Of a DNA stretch of 64,000 nt, positions 1-9,944 are shown piece after piece (within the stretch, counting starts at the first letter, position 1; each line of letters opens with the position of its first letter). The position numbers and the translations under genes are program-made. The DNA is taken from assembly GCA_944393465.1 (NCBI GenBank), contig CALYAG010000004.1:27537-91536 (forward strand), read 5' to 3'. The DNA comes from an uncultured Clostridia bacterium. Lineage in GTDB: Bacteria > Bacillota > Clostridia > TANB77 > CAG-508. The notes beneath the pieces are model-generated. The model searched no databases. It was not told where the DNA came from and saw only the letters and a list, made by a program, of their open reading frames with translations.

Positions 1-730
1 AATATTTTAGACCTTCAGCATATCCTTCACAAACTACTTTTTTGTCAACCAAAGCTCCATAAACGTTATCCTTATTGCTAGCATTGGTATCATATGTTAA
101 ATTATCTACAAGCCAATCATGTACATATAAAACTTTATTGTATCTAGAACCTGTTGCATTTTGAACTATTTCATTTGCTATACTTTCAACTTCATTTAAT
201 GCAGCATTTACTTGATCTGCATTTGCAAAATAAGAACTGTAATAAGTTTTACCTGTTTGAGGTGAAAGCGTAAATCCATATGACCTATAGCTTAAAAATG
301 ATGAAGTTCTAGTTGCTACAGACAAATTATTTGTATCAACATAAAATAAATCTAGATTATCTAATGTTAGAGCATCCCAAGCTGACTGAAAATAATTTTC
401 GTCTCCACTGCCTCCAATGTCTATAATGCTATCACTAACACTTGATGGAAATTTAATTGATTCTGTTCCATTTTTTAATTTATCTACATTTTCTAAAATT
501 GTTGTGTACATTATTTTTTCCGGCTCTTCTAGCTGATTATAGTAATATCTTAAAGCAACATTGTCAGTACTAGCTAATTCTTCCTCAAAATAGTTTTGAT
601 AATCAATATTAGAAGTTGTATCTTCCCCTGTAAAAGAAGCATAAATTATAAAGCATGCAAAAATAATTAAAATTACTAAAATAAGCGCAATGGCGCTAAA
701 CCCACGTTCTTTTCTCTTATAATTTTTCAT
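1..730 (-). CDS. Transglutaminase-like membrane-anchored protein (C-terminus cut by window edge)
   Basis: About 243 codons are visible; the gene runs off the left edge. The start at 730 has AAGGAA about 10 bases upstream. Residues 10-30 form one hydrophobic segment after a basic start (MKNYKRKERGFSAIA), so the protein is probably membrane-anchored with the rest outside. Near the visible end is VDKKVVCEGYAEGLKY, which fits the core of bacterial transglutaminase/protease-like domains, with the Cys as the expected nucleophile; the His and Asp would lie beyond the window. It follows spoIVB on the same strand. Substrate and role are unknown: the family includes cysteine proteases and wall-associated proteins. 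The family call is good, the function open. Confidence 0.75.
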   Translation of the reverse strand, partial: MKNYKRKERGFSAIALILVILIIFACFIIYASFTGEDTTSNIDYQNYFEEELASTDNVALRYYYNQLEEPEKIMYTTILENVDKLKNGTESIKFPSSVSDSIIDIGGSGDENYFQSAWDALTLDNLDLFYVDTNNLSVATRTSSFLSYRSYGFTLSPQTGKTYYSSYFANADQVNAALNEVESIANEIVQNATGSRYNKVLYVHDWLVDNLTYDTNASNKDNVYGALVDKKVVCEGYAEGLKY

Positions 731-798
731 AATGTTCATTTCCTTTTCATCTAAAGTTTTGCTATTATTATATACAAAGTTTTGCTAATGTGTCAACA

Positions 799-1837
799 TT
801 ATTTCATCATCATATCAGCAAAAATCGCATACCCCTCTGTTGGTGAGTTTAATAAAACATTTGTTATAGCACCTATGAATTTGTTATTTTGTACAATTGG
901 AGTACCACTCATTCCGTGGTATTATTCCACCAGTTTTAGAAAGCAATTTTTCATCAGTTATTTCTATAAGCATACTTTTATTGTCTTTTGAATTTTTATA
1001 TATTTTCTTTATGTTAATTTGGTATCTTTCTACTTTATCATTTTCCAGCTCACAAATAATTGTTGCCTCTCCTGTTTTTATTTCGTTCCTTTTTGCTACT
1101 TCTAACTCTTCTTGCTTTATTGAATTTATAAAATCTAAATTTGTTACAATTCCATATACTCCAATACTTGTATTACTTTCTATCTCTCCTATTTTTTGTC
1201 CATTATCTATTATTCCTCTTATTTCACCTGCTCTTCCCTTTACACCTTTTACAATTGATACAATTTGACTTGTTACCAATTCTCCATTAGAAATATTTAA
1301 TAAATTCCCAGTATCTACATCTGTTATACCATGACCAAGAGCCGCAAAAGTTTTAGTAGCTTCCTCATAATACGTAAGTGTTCCTATTCCTGCAGCTGCA
1401 TCTCTTACCCATAAGCCAATCATATAATTTTCATCTTTACCTTTTACTGGAATTATACTGGTATATATTAGTTCCCCATTTCTTTCATATTTAATTGATA
1501 TTTCATTTCCATTTGAGCTATTTACTATATTTATTAACTCTTGTGTATTACTTATTTCTTTTCCATTTATTTCTTTTATCATATCCCCTTCTTTTATTCC
1601 AGAGCCATTATAAGGCATATATTTATTTCCATCTTGTCCGTCAATTTCAGACATACCTACAACAAGTACACCATTTGTATAAAGCTTCAGTCCAACAGTT
1701 CTTCCTATTGGATTTACATACCTTTTTGTGCTAGCATTTACTGTTTGTGAATACAGTTTATTTTCTATGCCTAGTACATTTACATACATAAATAAACAAA
1801 TTACTAATAAAAAAATTGGAATAAATTTCTTTTTCAT
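799..1837 (-). CDS. spoIVB: SpoIVB sporulation serine peptidase, split by a one-base frameshift
   Basis: SpoIVB is the S55-family peptidase released from the forespore that triggers pro-sigma-K processing in the mother cell. Seen here: a signal-anchor (residues 1-20), a PDZ domain (about 60-135, GSGIKEGDMIKEING), and FAALGHGITD carrying the catalytic His. The first frame reads ...LLSKTGGII and then stops at 884 without the catalytic Ser. The shifted frame directly after it reads GMSGTPIVQNN...GYAIFADMMMK and stops at 799, which is the missing Ser motif and C-terminus. One extra base at about 916-918 explains the break. The ATG at 1837 has AGGAG upstream; a longer start at 1879 would run through a terminator hairpin. 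Either a true mutation or a sequencing error. Confidence 0.9.
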
Positions 1838-1847
1838 AAAAACTCCT

Positions 1848-1886
1848 AAAAAAATAGTTACTCTTATTAGAGTAACCATTTTTTTT
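1848..1886 (-). terminator. Terminator hairpin directly before the spoIVB ribosome binding site
   Basis: Seven perfect base pairs (GTTACTC/GAGTAAC) flanked by A and T runs. On the minus strand the T run is followed at once by AGGAG and the spoIVB start. It could stop read-through from the pilus cluster, or attenuate spoIVB if its promoter lies further upstream. Confidence 0.6.
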
Positions 1887-1912
1887 TAATTTATTTAGAT
1901 ATTTAAAAATAA

Positions 1913-2001
1913 AAGCCCAAGCAATATGTCTATTTTCCATTCTCAAGCTGGAGCAAGCAGCGACCCGCGCCAAGAATGAGAAAATAGACATATTGTTGGG
2001 C
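1913..2001. repeat. Long-hairpin intergenic repeat, copy A
   Basis: An imperfect inverted repeat of about 32 bp per arm around a GC-rich loop (GCAAGCAGCGACCCGCGCC). Nearly identical to 30827-30917 and, inverted, to 33409-33500. The outer arm reads GCCCAA/TTGGGC here and GCCAAA/TTTGGC in copy B, so pairing is kept despite base changes. It lies between the end of the pilus cluster and spoIVB. May be a MITE-like element or a structured RNA. Confidence 0.8.
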
Positions 2002-2019
2002 AAATTATATATATTAATT

Positions 2020-3978
2020 TTATGGATTGTAATCATCAAAATAATCATTAACTTTATACAAATTGTACTTTTCTCTTGCAAGCGCCGTAATGTACGCTTT
2101 TCTAACATTTGCATCAGCTACTTTGTTTTCAAATTCACTTAAGTTCACACTATCATAAGCATCATTTGTGCTATGAAATCCAGTTCCCGAAATTAAATTA
2201 TCTACAGTAAATAATATATCTTCTTTTCCTATTACACATTCATAAGCGCCAGAGCCTGAATGTGGATAATAATAATATGTTAAAGTTTGAGTTGTTTGAT
2301 GTGAAGATGGGTCAACAACATCATATGATGTTAATTGTTGCTGATAATCTATTATATTATATCCTACTAAATCACTTGTATTTACTGTTACGGAAGTGTC
2401 TAATCCGTTTAAAGCCATACACCTTGGATCATGATATGTTCCAGTAGGGTCGCCATCTGAGCCAGTACGATTACCGGACTCTCTATTTCGTAAAAGAATA
2501 GAGTATCTTGATACAAATTCTTTATTTTTTGTATTTGCAACAATAGAATAATTGCTATAATATTTGTAGTTTCCTATTGGCATTCCTTGCATAAAAGAAA
2601 CTATAGTAACATTATTTGCAATTATATTCCAGTCATCTTCTGAAAGTACTGGAAGTGCAAACTCAAATCCAGAATTGTGGTGTATGTTAAAATTAGAAAT
2701 TATACTCATTAAGTTTGATTCTATTGAACTTATTATAACATCCATTCTGTGCTCGTTAAATAATGAGCTTTCCGTTTCTGGATCATTACCTGTTCCTAAA
2801 TCAAACACTCCTGAAATGCTATGAGTATTAGGATTATAATACTCTAAAGAAATAGCATGTACAGGCACTTCTTCTCCGCTATCTTCTGATAATGTAGTAT
2901 AATTAAGTTGATTATTAAAGCTCTCTGTAACTACTTCTAAGCTTTGTCCGCCTACAATTCCTAAAAAGGTATTTGTAAAATCATATGCTTCTTTATAATA
3001 TTTAAAAGCACTACTATCTAAAAAATTTCCTGTATTTAATTGTGTATAATCTGCATTACTATCATTTAATACAAATTGTGCTAGTCCATTTGCTTCGGTT
3101 TCTGTTAAATATACTCTTAAATTATTATTTAGTCTAAAGAAATTTACTCCAACATATGTACTACTTCTAGATTCATTTGCATTTGGATCAAAATAGTATT
3201 TTTGATTATTATAATATACATATTGAAAATATTCAGTTTCTCTTGAAGTATATTCTGTACCAGTTTGACCATCACCTCTTGGAATAGTATCAATTGCAAC
3301 TATATATTCTCCAAGTGTTTCTGGCCCAATTTCTATTCCATGAGCTGTAAGCGTTCTACTTGAATCATTAATATTACTTACAATACTAGGATTAATTAAA
3401 TATCCTGAAATATTTACAATATTGCCATTTCTATCTGTTCCCATAACTGTAATATAATTATCTAATGTATAATTTATTACTAAGTCAAGTTTTCCACTAG
3501 CACCATTTGTATACTCACATGTGTAGTATATAAATGGTTTAATACCTGTACGTGATTGAAGATTATTTGAATTTTCTGTTTGGTAAACTTGTTTACCATT
3601 TTCTATTCGAACTGCATTTTGATAATCTCCATACAAATAATATCCATCATATAATGTAAACAGCATTGCTGGTACATAATTTTCTATGTCTTCCCTACTA
3701 TAGCCTGATGAGCCAAGACCAGAAGCTAAACTTGTAAAAAATGAATTTACAGATGCTGATATATCTCTTATTTTTGAATCATTTACTGTTGAGTAACCAT
3801 TACGTAAGGTATTCATTTGGTAGGCATACACTGCATCATTTGTAGCACTAAGTAATACGTCATTGAAATCAGCTTGTGCTTCTAACACTTCTATATTATT
3901 ATTAGTATACATAGTTAGTACCATTGATATTGGTACTACTATTATTACAAAAATTACTGCTAGTTGTTGTAATTTCAT
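2020..3978 (-). CDS. Large membrane-anchored protein closing the Tad-like pilus cluster
   Basis: A 652-residue protein with a single N-terminal hydrophobic segment (residues 5-24, LAVIFVIIVVPISMVLTMY) and a long, polar, presumably extracellular remainder rich in Asn, Ser and Tyr. It starts 18 bases after the 3997-4521 gene and has GAAAGGA upstream. The N-terminal anchor without an N-terminal Lys-rich signal region resembles the other pilin-like genes here, so it may be a minor pilin or tip protein. I recognise no catalytic domain. The role is inferred only from its place at the end of the cluster. Confidence 0.7.
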   Translation of the reverse strand: MKLQQLAVIFVIIVVPISMVLTMYTNNNIEVLEAQADFNDVLLSATNDAVYAYQMNTLRNGYSTVNDSKIRDISASVNSFFTSLASGLGSSGYSREDIENYVPAMLFTLYDGYYLYGDYQNAVRIENGKQVYQTENSNNLQSRTGIKPFIYYTCEYTNGASGKLDLVINYTLDNYITVMGTDRNGNIVNISGYLINPSIVSNINDSSRTLTAHGIEIGPETLGEYIVAIDTIPRGDGQTGTEYTSRETEYFQYVYYNNQKYYFDPNANESRSSTYVGVNFFRLNNNLRVYLTETEANGLAQFVLNDSNADYTQLNTGNFLDSSAFKYYKEAYDFTNTFLGIVGGQSLEVVTESFNNQLNYTTLSEDSGEEVPVHAISLEYYNPNTHSISGVFDLGTGNDPETESSLFNEHRMDVIISSIESNLMSIISNFNIHHNSGFEFALPVLSEDDWNIIANNVTIVSFMQGMPIGNYKYYSNYSIVANTKNKEFVSRYSILLRNRESGNRTGSDGDPTGTYHDPRCMALNGLDTSVTVNTSDLVGYNIIDYQQQLTSYDVVDPSSHQTTQTLTYYYYPHSGSGAYECVIGKEDILFTVDNLISGTGFHSTNDAYDSVNLSEFENKVADANVRKAYITALAREKYNLYKVNDYFDDYNP

Positions 3979-3996
3979 GTTTATCCTTTCATTTGT

Positions 3997-4521
3997 TTAC
4001 CTTCCATTAACACTTACAATTCCACTATGTGTAGCAGTTACAGTTGCTGAGTTATTTCCTGTTACACTGTAGAAAAAGTCTCTTAATATGGTTCCTATTG
4101 TTCTATTTGTGTTTTTAACACTAACAGTTACCATATCTCCTTGTTTTAAATACATTGCTCCTGCAGCTGAATTTAATTCATCAAGTATTTGGGTAGTATA
4201 TTCACTATAATAATAGTTTTCACCAACTTTTGTATATTCTGCTTCTGTAACTTTTTTACCTGGGTTATCATCAAGTACTTGTACTTCCATTTCAACATCA
4301 TAGCTATTTCCTGTTGAGCTAATTGTTTGAATAAAGTTATCATAACTATCTTGTGTTATTTTTCCTGTTGATCTAATTCCATCAACAAAATCTGTAGTTG
4401 CAGCATCTACTGCTTGTGTAGTAATATCATCTGTTTTATCTGCAGTTGTCATTAGTGGAAATATAAACATTAAAATTGCTGCTAAAAATATTGCTAGAAC
4501 CGTTACTACTGTATCGTTCAT
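3997..4521 (-). CDS. Prepilin-like membrane protein
   Basis: 174 residues with a hydrophobic stretch at about 5-24 (VVTVLAIFLAAILMFIFPLM) directly at the N-terminus, then a soluble domain with many Thr and Asp. GGAGGCAGTT precedes the ATG at 4521. It lies in the minus-strand run of pilin-like genes between 4618-5502 and 2020-3978. The shape suits a pseudopilin or minor pilin of a Tad/Flp-type machine. I see no conserved processing motif, so assembly into a pilus is inferred. Confidence 0.65.
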   Translation of the reverse strand: MNDTVVTVLAIFLAAILMFIFPLMTTADKTDDITTQAVDAATTDFVDGIRSTGKITQDSYDNFIQTISSTGNSYDVEMEVQVLDDNPGKKVTEAEYTKVGENYYYSEYTTQILDELNSAAGAMYLKQGDMVTVSVKNTNRTIGTILRDFFYSVTGNNSATVTATHSGIVSVNGR

Positions 4522-4617
4522 AACTGCCTCCTTTTTATTGACAAAAAATTATATTTGTATTATAGCATAAAATTGCTTTTCAGGCAAGCATATATGCATA
4601 CCTAAAAAAGCAATTTT

Positions 4618-5502
4618 TCACACTTCACTTGCTATATATATGTATTGTATTACTCTTTTGGTTGTTCCTTTGTTATTTGTTACAACTTCACCATTTTCAA
4701 GTATATCAACAGAATCTGTAATATTTGATAAAATATTATATTGCTGAGTTGAATTTCCATCATTTCCACTTGCAGTATTTAATACATTTTCATAATTGTA
4801 TTCACCATATCTTTCTACAAATTCATAGTCTTTTCCCATAAATCCATTTGTATTGTAGTTTGAATTATAAAAGTTAAAATGAATTTGATAATATGGTCCA
4901 TAATTTGTATCACGTCCAAAAAAGTTTTGATTTCTACTATTATTATCGTAAGTTGAAGTTCTACTTGTATAGTAGTTTTCAGAATTCAAGCCATTTACAA
5001 ATGCTTTTATAAAATTATATGATGAATCTTGATTAGCACTCCATGGCTCTCTACGTACTTGTTCATCTTGTATGTCAAAGCCATATATTTCCCTAGAATT
5101 TGCTCCATTAACACCTTGAATTGCTAATGTAGAATGTACTAAATATGTTGGATTTGTTTCTGTAAAATATATTGACATTGGCTCAATACTACCAAATGTA
5201 CCATTTTCTCTATTATAATTCTGGCCAGTGTAAAATAGTATTGTATAGTTTTCTTTATAATATCTATACAAAGTTGGTATTATAGTTTCAACACCTACTA
5301 TTCTACTTGAAAGTGCATTTGTACTCCCTTCTCCTGTGGCTGATAAAGTTAATTGCCTATAATATTGTTTTACATCGGCTTCGTCAGTTATTTGTGCCGA
5401 TGTCTGCCTTACCATGGTAAATGAATAAATTGCAAGTGATAAGGCAGCTATTAGCACAAGAACTGCGAAACTCATTTTTAATGCTTCGGTTGCATTTTCC
5501 AT
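4618..5502 (-). CDS. Prepilin-like protein with MENAT start, long form
   Basis: 294 residues beginning MENATEALKMSF, followed by a hydrophobic helix (about 12-30). It shares the MENA(S/T) N-terminus with the genes at 5550, 6608 and 7266, so these are paralogues by sequence. The soluble part is much longer than in its relatives and rich in Asn and Tyr. AGAAAGGAAATAA precedes the start. It probably encodes a surface-exposed pilin or pilin-like subunit exported by the adjacent TadA/TadB-type machinery. Confidence 0.7.
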   Translation of the reverse strand: MENATEALKMSFAVLVLIAALSLAIYSFTMVRQTSAQITDEADVKQYYRQLTLSATGEGSTNALSSRIVGVETIIPTLYRYYKENYTILFYTGQNYNRENGTFGSIEPMSIYFTETNPTYLVHSTLAIQGVNGANSREIYGFDIQDEQVRREPWSANQDSSYNFIKAFVNGLNSENYYTSRTSTYDNNSRNQNFFGRDTNYGPYYQIHFNFYNSNYNTNGFMGKDYEFVERYGEYNYENVLNTASGNDGNSTQQYNILSNITDSVDILENGEVVTNNKGTTKRVIQYIYIASEV

Positions 5503-5549
5503 TAAGTTATTTCCTTTCTAAAAAAAGGGTTAAATAATATTTAAAAAAA

Positions 5550-6014
5550 CTAAGGATTTGAACCAGTATTGTTTCCTGTATTTTCTGTTACAACTATTGT
5601 TTTAATAAAGCCGTTGCTCCAGTAAGCATCCCCTTGTGAATCAGTATCTGTAGAGTTTTCATTTGGTGGAAGGTCTACATCATACATTTTTCCTGTTCTT
5701 ATTGTAGCTGATGTAACAGCATTTCCTGAGCCATCCACTACATAAATATAGTTACCTATTTTTTCATCATTTCTTTGAGCTGCACTATTGTTAGCTTGTA
5801 CTTGTGTAAGAAGTGCTCTTACATTACTTCCTGATACATAATCTCCAAAATAGCCTTGAAATGGTGAATTGTGAGCTGTAATTTCTTGTGCATCAAGTGT
5901 TCCACCGCTAGCTATTCCTGAAACATTGTTGTAAATAATAACTCCTAAACCAACTATTAAAATTGAAATTAAAATTGCACCTGCAATAATTAAAGCTTTT
6001 GATGCGTTTTCCAT
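5550..6014 (-). CDS. Prepilin-like protein with MENAS start
   Basis: 154 residues beginning MENASKALIIAGAILIS, with a hydrophobic helix to about residue 30 and a Gly/Ser/Asn-rich soluble domain. The first 17 residues closely match those of the genes at 6608-7162 and 7266-7754, which suggests tandem duplication. AAAGGAGGAAA precedes the ATG. Likely a pilin-like subunit of the Tad/Flp-type system. It contains short Gly- and Asn-rich stretches near its C-terminus (NTGNNTGSNP). Confidence 0.7.
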   Translation of the reverse strand: MENASKALIIAGAILISILIVGLGVIIYNNVSGIASGGTLDAQEITAHNSPFQGYFGDYVSGSNVRALLTQVQANNSAAQRNDEKIGNYIYVVDGSGNAVTSATIRTGKMYDVDLPPNENSTDTDSQGDAYWSNGFIKTIVVTENTGNNTGSNP

Positions 6015-6131
6015 AAAAATTTCCTCCTTTGATTTTTATTAATTTTTATATTTAACATTTAGTTAAAATGTAACTAAATCTAATAACTAATTTGATTTTT
6101 AAAGTTTTAATTTATACTTTATTTGTATAAA

Positions 6132-6557
6132 CTAAACTTCTTCAAAATACATATAACTTACTAAGTTTGTTTTGCTGTGATATTTTATATTTGTACATTT
6201 AAAATTTAAGTTAGAATACAAATTTATAAATTTGCTTATTCCATTGTTGTAAATTTGTTCTATTCTAAATATGTTATCACTATCTTTAAATTTTATTTGT
6301 ACTATAATAGAGTTTGTCCCATTATCTATAAAATATCCATTTTCGTCTTTTTGCACATTATTTTTTGTATTTTTGTCTATAATTTTGTTTATGTTTGTAG
6401 CAAGTGTAGCACCATTTATAGATTCATTATATAAACTTGTATATTCCTTATTTGATGCTTGCACATTATTTGCTCCATTTACATAATTTAAGTACAAATA
6501 AGATATGCTACATACTGCAATAATTACAATTATTAGTAAAATAATATATTTTTTCAT
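6132..6557 (-). CDS. Small single-pass extracytoplasmic protein in the pilus cluster
   Basis: 141 residues: MKKY then a hydrophobic segment (5-26), then a polar domain with many Asn and Lys. Unlike its neighbours it lacks the MENAS start, so it is not an obvious pilin paralogue and its basic start looks like an ordinary signal or anchor. The ATG at 6557 has GAAAGGA upstream. It sits between two MENAS genes, so it probably serves the same machine, perhaps as a minor subunit. No recognised domain. Confidence 0.6.
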   Translation of the reverse strand: MKKYIILLIIVIIAVCSISYLYLNYVNGANNVQASNKEYTSLYNESINGATLATNINKIIDKNTKNNVQKDENGYFIDNGTNSIIVQIKFKDSDNIFRIEQIYNNGISKFINLYSNLNFKCTNIKYHSKTNLVSYMYFEEV

Positions 6558-6607
6558 TGCTATCCTTTCGAGATTATATCATTAAGAAAATAATAATGCA
6601 ATATTTT

Positions 6608-7162
6608 TTATTCATCCCATAAAATGTTATAATGTTGTAATATAGCATTTACATATGTAGTATCTGTTATTTCATGGAAATTTATTGATTTTACTCTAGT
6701 AGTCCTATCATCATATTGAATATCTGTATTTGTTATTGTTCTTTTTACTTTTATTTCATTTTCATTACCTGTTGTGGAAACTTGTCCAATTTGTACATTA
6801 CATTCGTAGTAAGTATTATTTTTATTTCCATCTAAAAATTCATTTATATCATTATCTATAACTGATGTACCTTCAATCAAAACATCTACAAAATATGCAT
6901 CTCCTCTACTTGCCTCATAATCTGCGTTATTTTTTTGTGCATAATTAATTATTGTTGCTACATCTTGCATACTTATATTTGCCTTGCCTGAAAAGTTTGT
7001 AAAATTAACATTAAACTTATTAATTTCTGCTTCACTCATTTGTCTGTTCAAATTTCTAGAGAAATTGCCAAATTGAACTATCATATAGCTTGCCAATGTA
7101 AGAATTAAAACACCAATTAATACTTCACCAGCAATTATTAATGCTTTTGATGCATTCTCCAT
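6608..7162 (-). CDS. Prepilin-like protein with MENAS start
   Basis: 184 residues beginning MENASKALIIAGEVLIG. The hydrophobic helix (8-27) carries a Glu at position 13, which recalls the conserved Glu+5 of type IV-type pilins, though no pre-peptide cleavage site is obvious. The soluble part has mixed charge and no known domain. AAAGGAGAGTGAGCTA precedes the ATG. It lies about 100 bases downstream of a paralogue at 7266. Confidence 0.7.
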   Translation of the reverse strand: MENASKALIIAGEVLIGVLILTLASYMIVQFGNFSRNLNRQMSEAEINKFNVNFTNFSGKANISMQDVATIINYAQKNNADYEASRGDAYFVDVLIEGTSVIDNDINEFLDGNKNNTYYECNVQIGQVSTTGNENEIKVKRTITNTDIQYDDRTTRVKSINFHEITDTTYVNAILQHYNILWDE

Positions 7163-7265
7163 TAGCTCACTCTCCTTTGCTTTTAAATTTAGCTACTGAT
7201 TATTGTTAATTTATGCATTTACCTGTAAATTAGCTAAATTTATCAAATTTTATTTATAGAATATA

Positions 7266-7754
7266 TTAATTTACAACATTTACTTTACTAAAAATCATAT
7301 GTGTAACTCTACCAGAAGCTCCATATTCAACATCATCACATTGAAAATATGCTTGCTTTACAGCGTTTTTTTGGTTACTATTTAAGCCATCATATGTTCC
7401 TTGAACAAAATCAACTAAGTTTACTTGTTCATTTGGACTACTACTACTGTCATATATATTTGTAAGTCCCGCAACCTCAACAACAACGTCTTCATAACCT
7501 TGGTAGTCCCCATATCTTATATTTGTATCATATACTAAATTACCTAAAGACACCAATTGGTATCCTCTTACTGTTGTTCTATTATATGCTTCAAATCTTT
7601 GGTTAAAGTCTGCTAATTGCTGAACTTCTTCTTCATCTGCCTGAGCTTGCTGTGATGTTCTTATTTGTGTATACCCAAAAACTAATAGTCCAACAATTAG
7701 CATTGCTATAAGCATTCCACCAGCAATAATTAGCGCTCTACTTGCATTTTCCAT
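7266..7754 (-). CDS. Prepilin-like protein with MENAS start, first of the series
   Basis: 162 residues beginning MENASRALIIAGGMLIA, a hydrophobic helix to about residue 28, then a heptad-like polar region (QAQADEEEVQQLADFN) and a soluble domain. Being the pilin gene closest to the TadB/TadC-type gene, it is a candidate major subunit. GTGAGGTAATCTT precedes the ATG. Its relatives are at 6608, 5550 and 4618. That this family is pilin-like is inferred from helix position, size and neighbours. Confidence 0.7.
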   Translation of the reverse strand: MENASRALIIAGGMLIAMLIVGLLVFGYTQIRTSQQAQADEEEVQQLADFNQRFEAYNRTTVRGYQLVSLGNLVYDTNIRYGDYQGYEDVVVEVAGLTNIYDSSSSPNEQVNLVDFVQGTYDGLNSNQKNAVKQAYFQCDDVEYGASGRVTHMIFSKVNVVN

Positions 7755-7800
7755 AAGATTACCTCACTATGTAAATCTTTATTATAAAATTATGTATTTA

Positions 7801-9876
7801 TTACATTGCCTGCATTGTTTCAAATGATGACGTCATACTTGTTAGACCTATTACTACCAATGGTACAACTAAGTAGCCAACAAATATTCCTATAAGTGGA
7901 GTAAAGCCTATTGCTCTTCCTATCATACCTTTCTTAGAAATTAATCTGTCATTTGCTTCTTTACGTTTGTCTTGATAGTATTCTCTATCTGAGTCTAGTT
8001 CGTCAAAAGCCTCTTTGATAGGAACTTTTTCAACTGCAGTTTGCAAACTTTCTATTATTCTTATTAATGGTTGGAATGAAACTTCTTCTTTCATAGCCTC
8101 TAATGCTTCCCAAGAACCACTTTCATAGTCATTTAAACATCTACTAATTGGCTCTTTAAATATGTCTGCATATCTTTCCATCCATTCAAGTATCATTTCA
8201 ACGTCAACTCTTTCTAGTCTCATAAGCATAAGTATAATTGTTTGGAATTGCATTACTTCGTCTTCCATAGACATCTTTCTTATTATTACTTGGAATTTTA
8301 GCATAAGTAATGGTGCAGCATATCCAATTATTGCAAATACCATTGCTAGCAATATTTCAAACCATTTTAAGTACTCAGAGTTAACTGTTTGTAATTTATC
8401 TAATATTTGTTCAGCATTTGATGTAATTGTATCATCATCTGCATCTCTATAATATGTTGACCTACGCATTGCTTTTTCTATATCGTCTTGAGTTGTATCA
8501 AGTTTTCCTCTAAACATATCAAGGAAATAGTTATGAGTTTTCGTTGTTTCCATAGCTTTTGCATAATCTCTATCATTTAGTTCACCAATTAAGTCGTACT
8601 CTGTTGTTGGCTCTGTATATATGTAATTTATTTGTACATTATGTAACATTACAAACATAAATATTGATGCAAAAAATACTACAACAGTAAGTGTAAGTCT
8701 ATTAATATACAGCCACTCTATTTTTTGCTTAGAAGCTGCATCTTTTAGAGCTTGCTTTATTTTTCTACGTTCTTTTGTACCATCTTTAGGTATAAATAAA
8801 TCTACAAATTTTTTAACTGGTTTTATATTATATAATTTTGCTTGCCATGGATTTTGATTGTTTTCCATTTTTATGTTTACTGCTCCATTATCTTTTAGCT
8901 TTCTAATTAATATGTAGCAAATAAATGTAACTAGCAAAATTATAATTTGCACAATCATACCAAGTTTGCCATTATAGAATGATTTTGTAAATGAGAAGTT
9001 ACTTAAAGCCCAACTTTTAAGTGGTTCTAGCATAACCATTGGTATAATTGAAATTATTGATAAACTTTGAAATGTGTAGTTAAGTTTATCCCTTTTTAAA
9101 ATTTCAAGTTGCATTTCTTGAGTTATGTTATCTAAGTTTTTTAAATAAAGTGATGTTCCATCAACTTTTCTATCACCAAATTCTTGTGTTAAATATGATA
9201 TACCTGCAAATTCTTTTAAATAGTTATTTGGTGCTATATCATAATATTTTTCAAGTTCTGTTTCTGGATCTTCTGAATTTAGAATATTATATATTCTTTC
9301 TGCTTGTCTAGATATTTCTATATGTTCATCATCTTGTGCTGTTTGATAAATTGCTTCTCCAACCATGTTTGTTTCATGATATGAGTGACGCATTGCAGCA
9401 AAGAAATCTACTTGCTGTGTAAGTAAATTATTATCTAATTTATCTACCATTCCATCAACTAATGAATCTATTATAAATAATTCAAATATTAAAATAATAA
9501 TCATTATTAATGGATTGCTTTTTGTCATTAATATTACTATTAAAGTTACTGGTATAATAATTAATAATGCTCTTGTTATTATTTTTGATGTTTGAAGTCT
9601 AGTTAAAAATTCATCATCAATATTTATTATTTCAAGTCTTCTTCTTATTTTTAATAAATATCTTCTTAAAAATGGCAACTTTAAATATCTAACATATAGT
9701 TTTTGATACATTACTTCTGATGAAAATGATTTTTCTTGAGTGCCTTTTCTAAGTCTTTCAATTCTTACTACATCAGAGCTTTGCATCTTTTTTCTTAGGA
9801 ATAAATAGGCTATTACTACTAATGCAAATACACCAATAACAACACCCATTAGCACGAATATTGTCTGATTTGACAT
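7801..9876 (-). CDS. TadB/TadC-type secretion membrane protein (probable tandem T2SSF)
   Basis: 691 residues. Hydrophobic segments lie at about 5-27, 93-135, 270-290, 310-328, 395-415, 520-545 and near the C-terminus, with two cytoplasmic blocks (about 140-260 and 550-650) that look like two copies of the T2SSF fold. Tad systems usually have TadB and TadC as separate proteins of about 300 residues, so this may be a fusion doing both jobs. It would form the inner-membrane platform that couples to the TadA-type ATPase encoded just upstream. AAAGGAGGTGACTTTAA precedes the ATG. Confidence 0.75.
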   Translation of the reverse strand: MSNQTIFVLMGVVIGVFALVVIAYLFLRKKMQSSDVVRIERLRKGTQEKSFSSEVMYQKLYVRYLKLPFLRRYLLKIRRRLEIINIDDEFLTRLQTSKIITRALLIIIPVTLIVILMTKSNPLIMIIILIFELFIIDSLVDGMVDKLDNNLLTQQVDFFAAMRHSYHETNMVGEAIYQTAQDDEHIEISRQAERIYNILNSEDPETELEKYYDIAPNNYLKEFAGISYLTQEFGDRKVDGTSLYLKNLDNITQEMQLEILKRDKLNYTFQSLSIISIIPMVMLEPLKSWALSNFSFTKSFYNGKLGMIVQIIILLVTFICYILIRKLKDNGAVNIKMENNQNPWQAKLYNIKPVKKFVDLFIPKDGTKERRKIKQALKDAASKQKIEWLYINRLTLTVVVFFASIFMFVMLHNVQINYIYTEPTTEYDLIGELNDRDYAKAMETTKTHNYFLDMFRGKLDTTQDDIEKAMRRSTYYRDADDDTITSNAEQILDKLQTVNSEYLKWFEILLAMVFAIIGYAAPLLMLKFQVIIRKMSMEDEVMQFQTIILMLMRLERVDVEMILEWMERYADIFKEPISRCLNDYESGSWEALEAMKEEVSFQPLIRIIESLQTAVEKVPIKEAFDELDSDREYYQDKRKEANDRLISKKGMIGRAIGFTPLIGIFVGYLVVPLVVIGLTSMTSSFETMQAM

Positions 9877-9944
9877 TTAAAGTCACCTCCTTTTTTGTTA
9901 ACTAAACTTATTTTAGGAACATTACCCGAAAACAGTTCTTTAAT

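Noticed and set aside
1758..2114. 118-residue ORF across the spoIVB start and hairpin copy A
   Set aside because: Composition is not protein-like and it runs through a repeat and a terminator.
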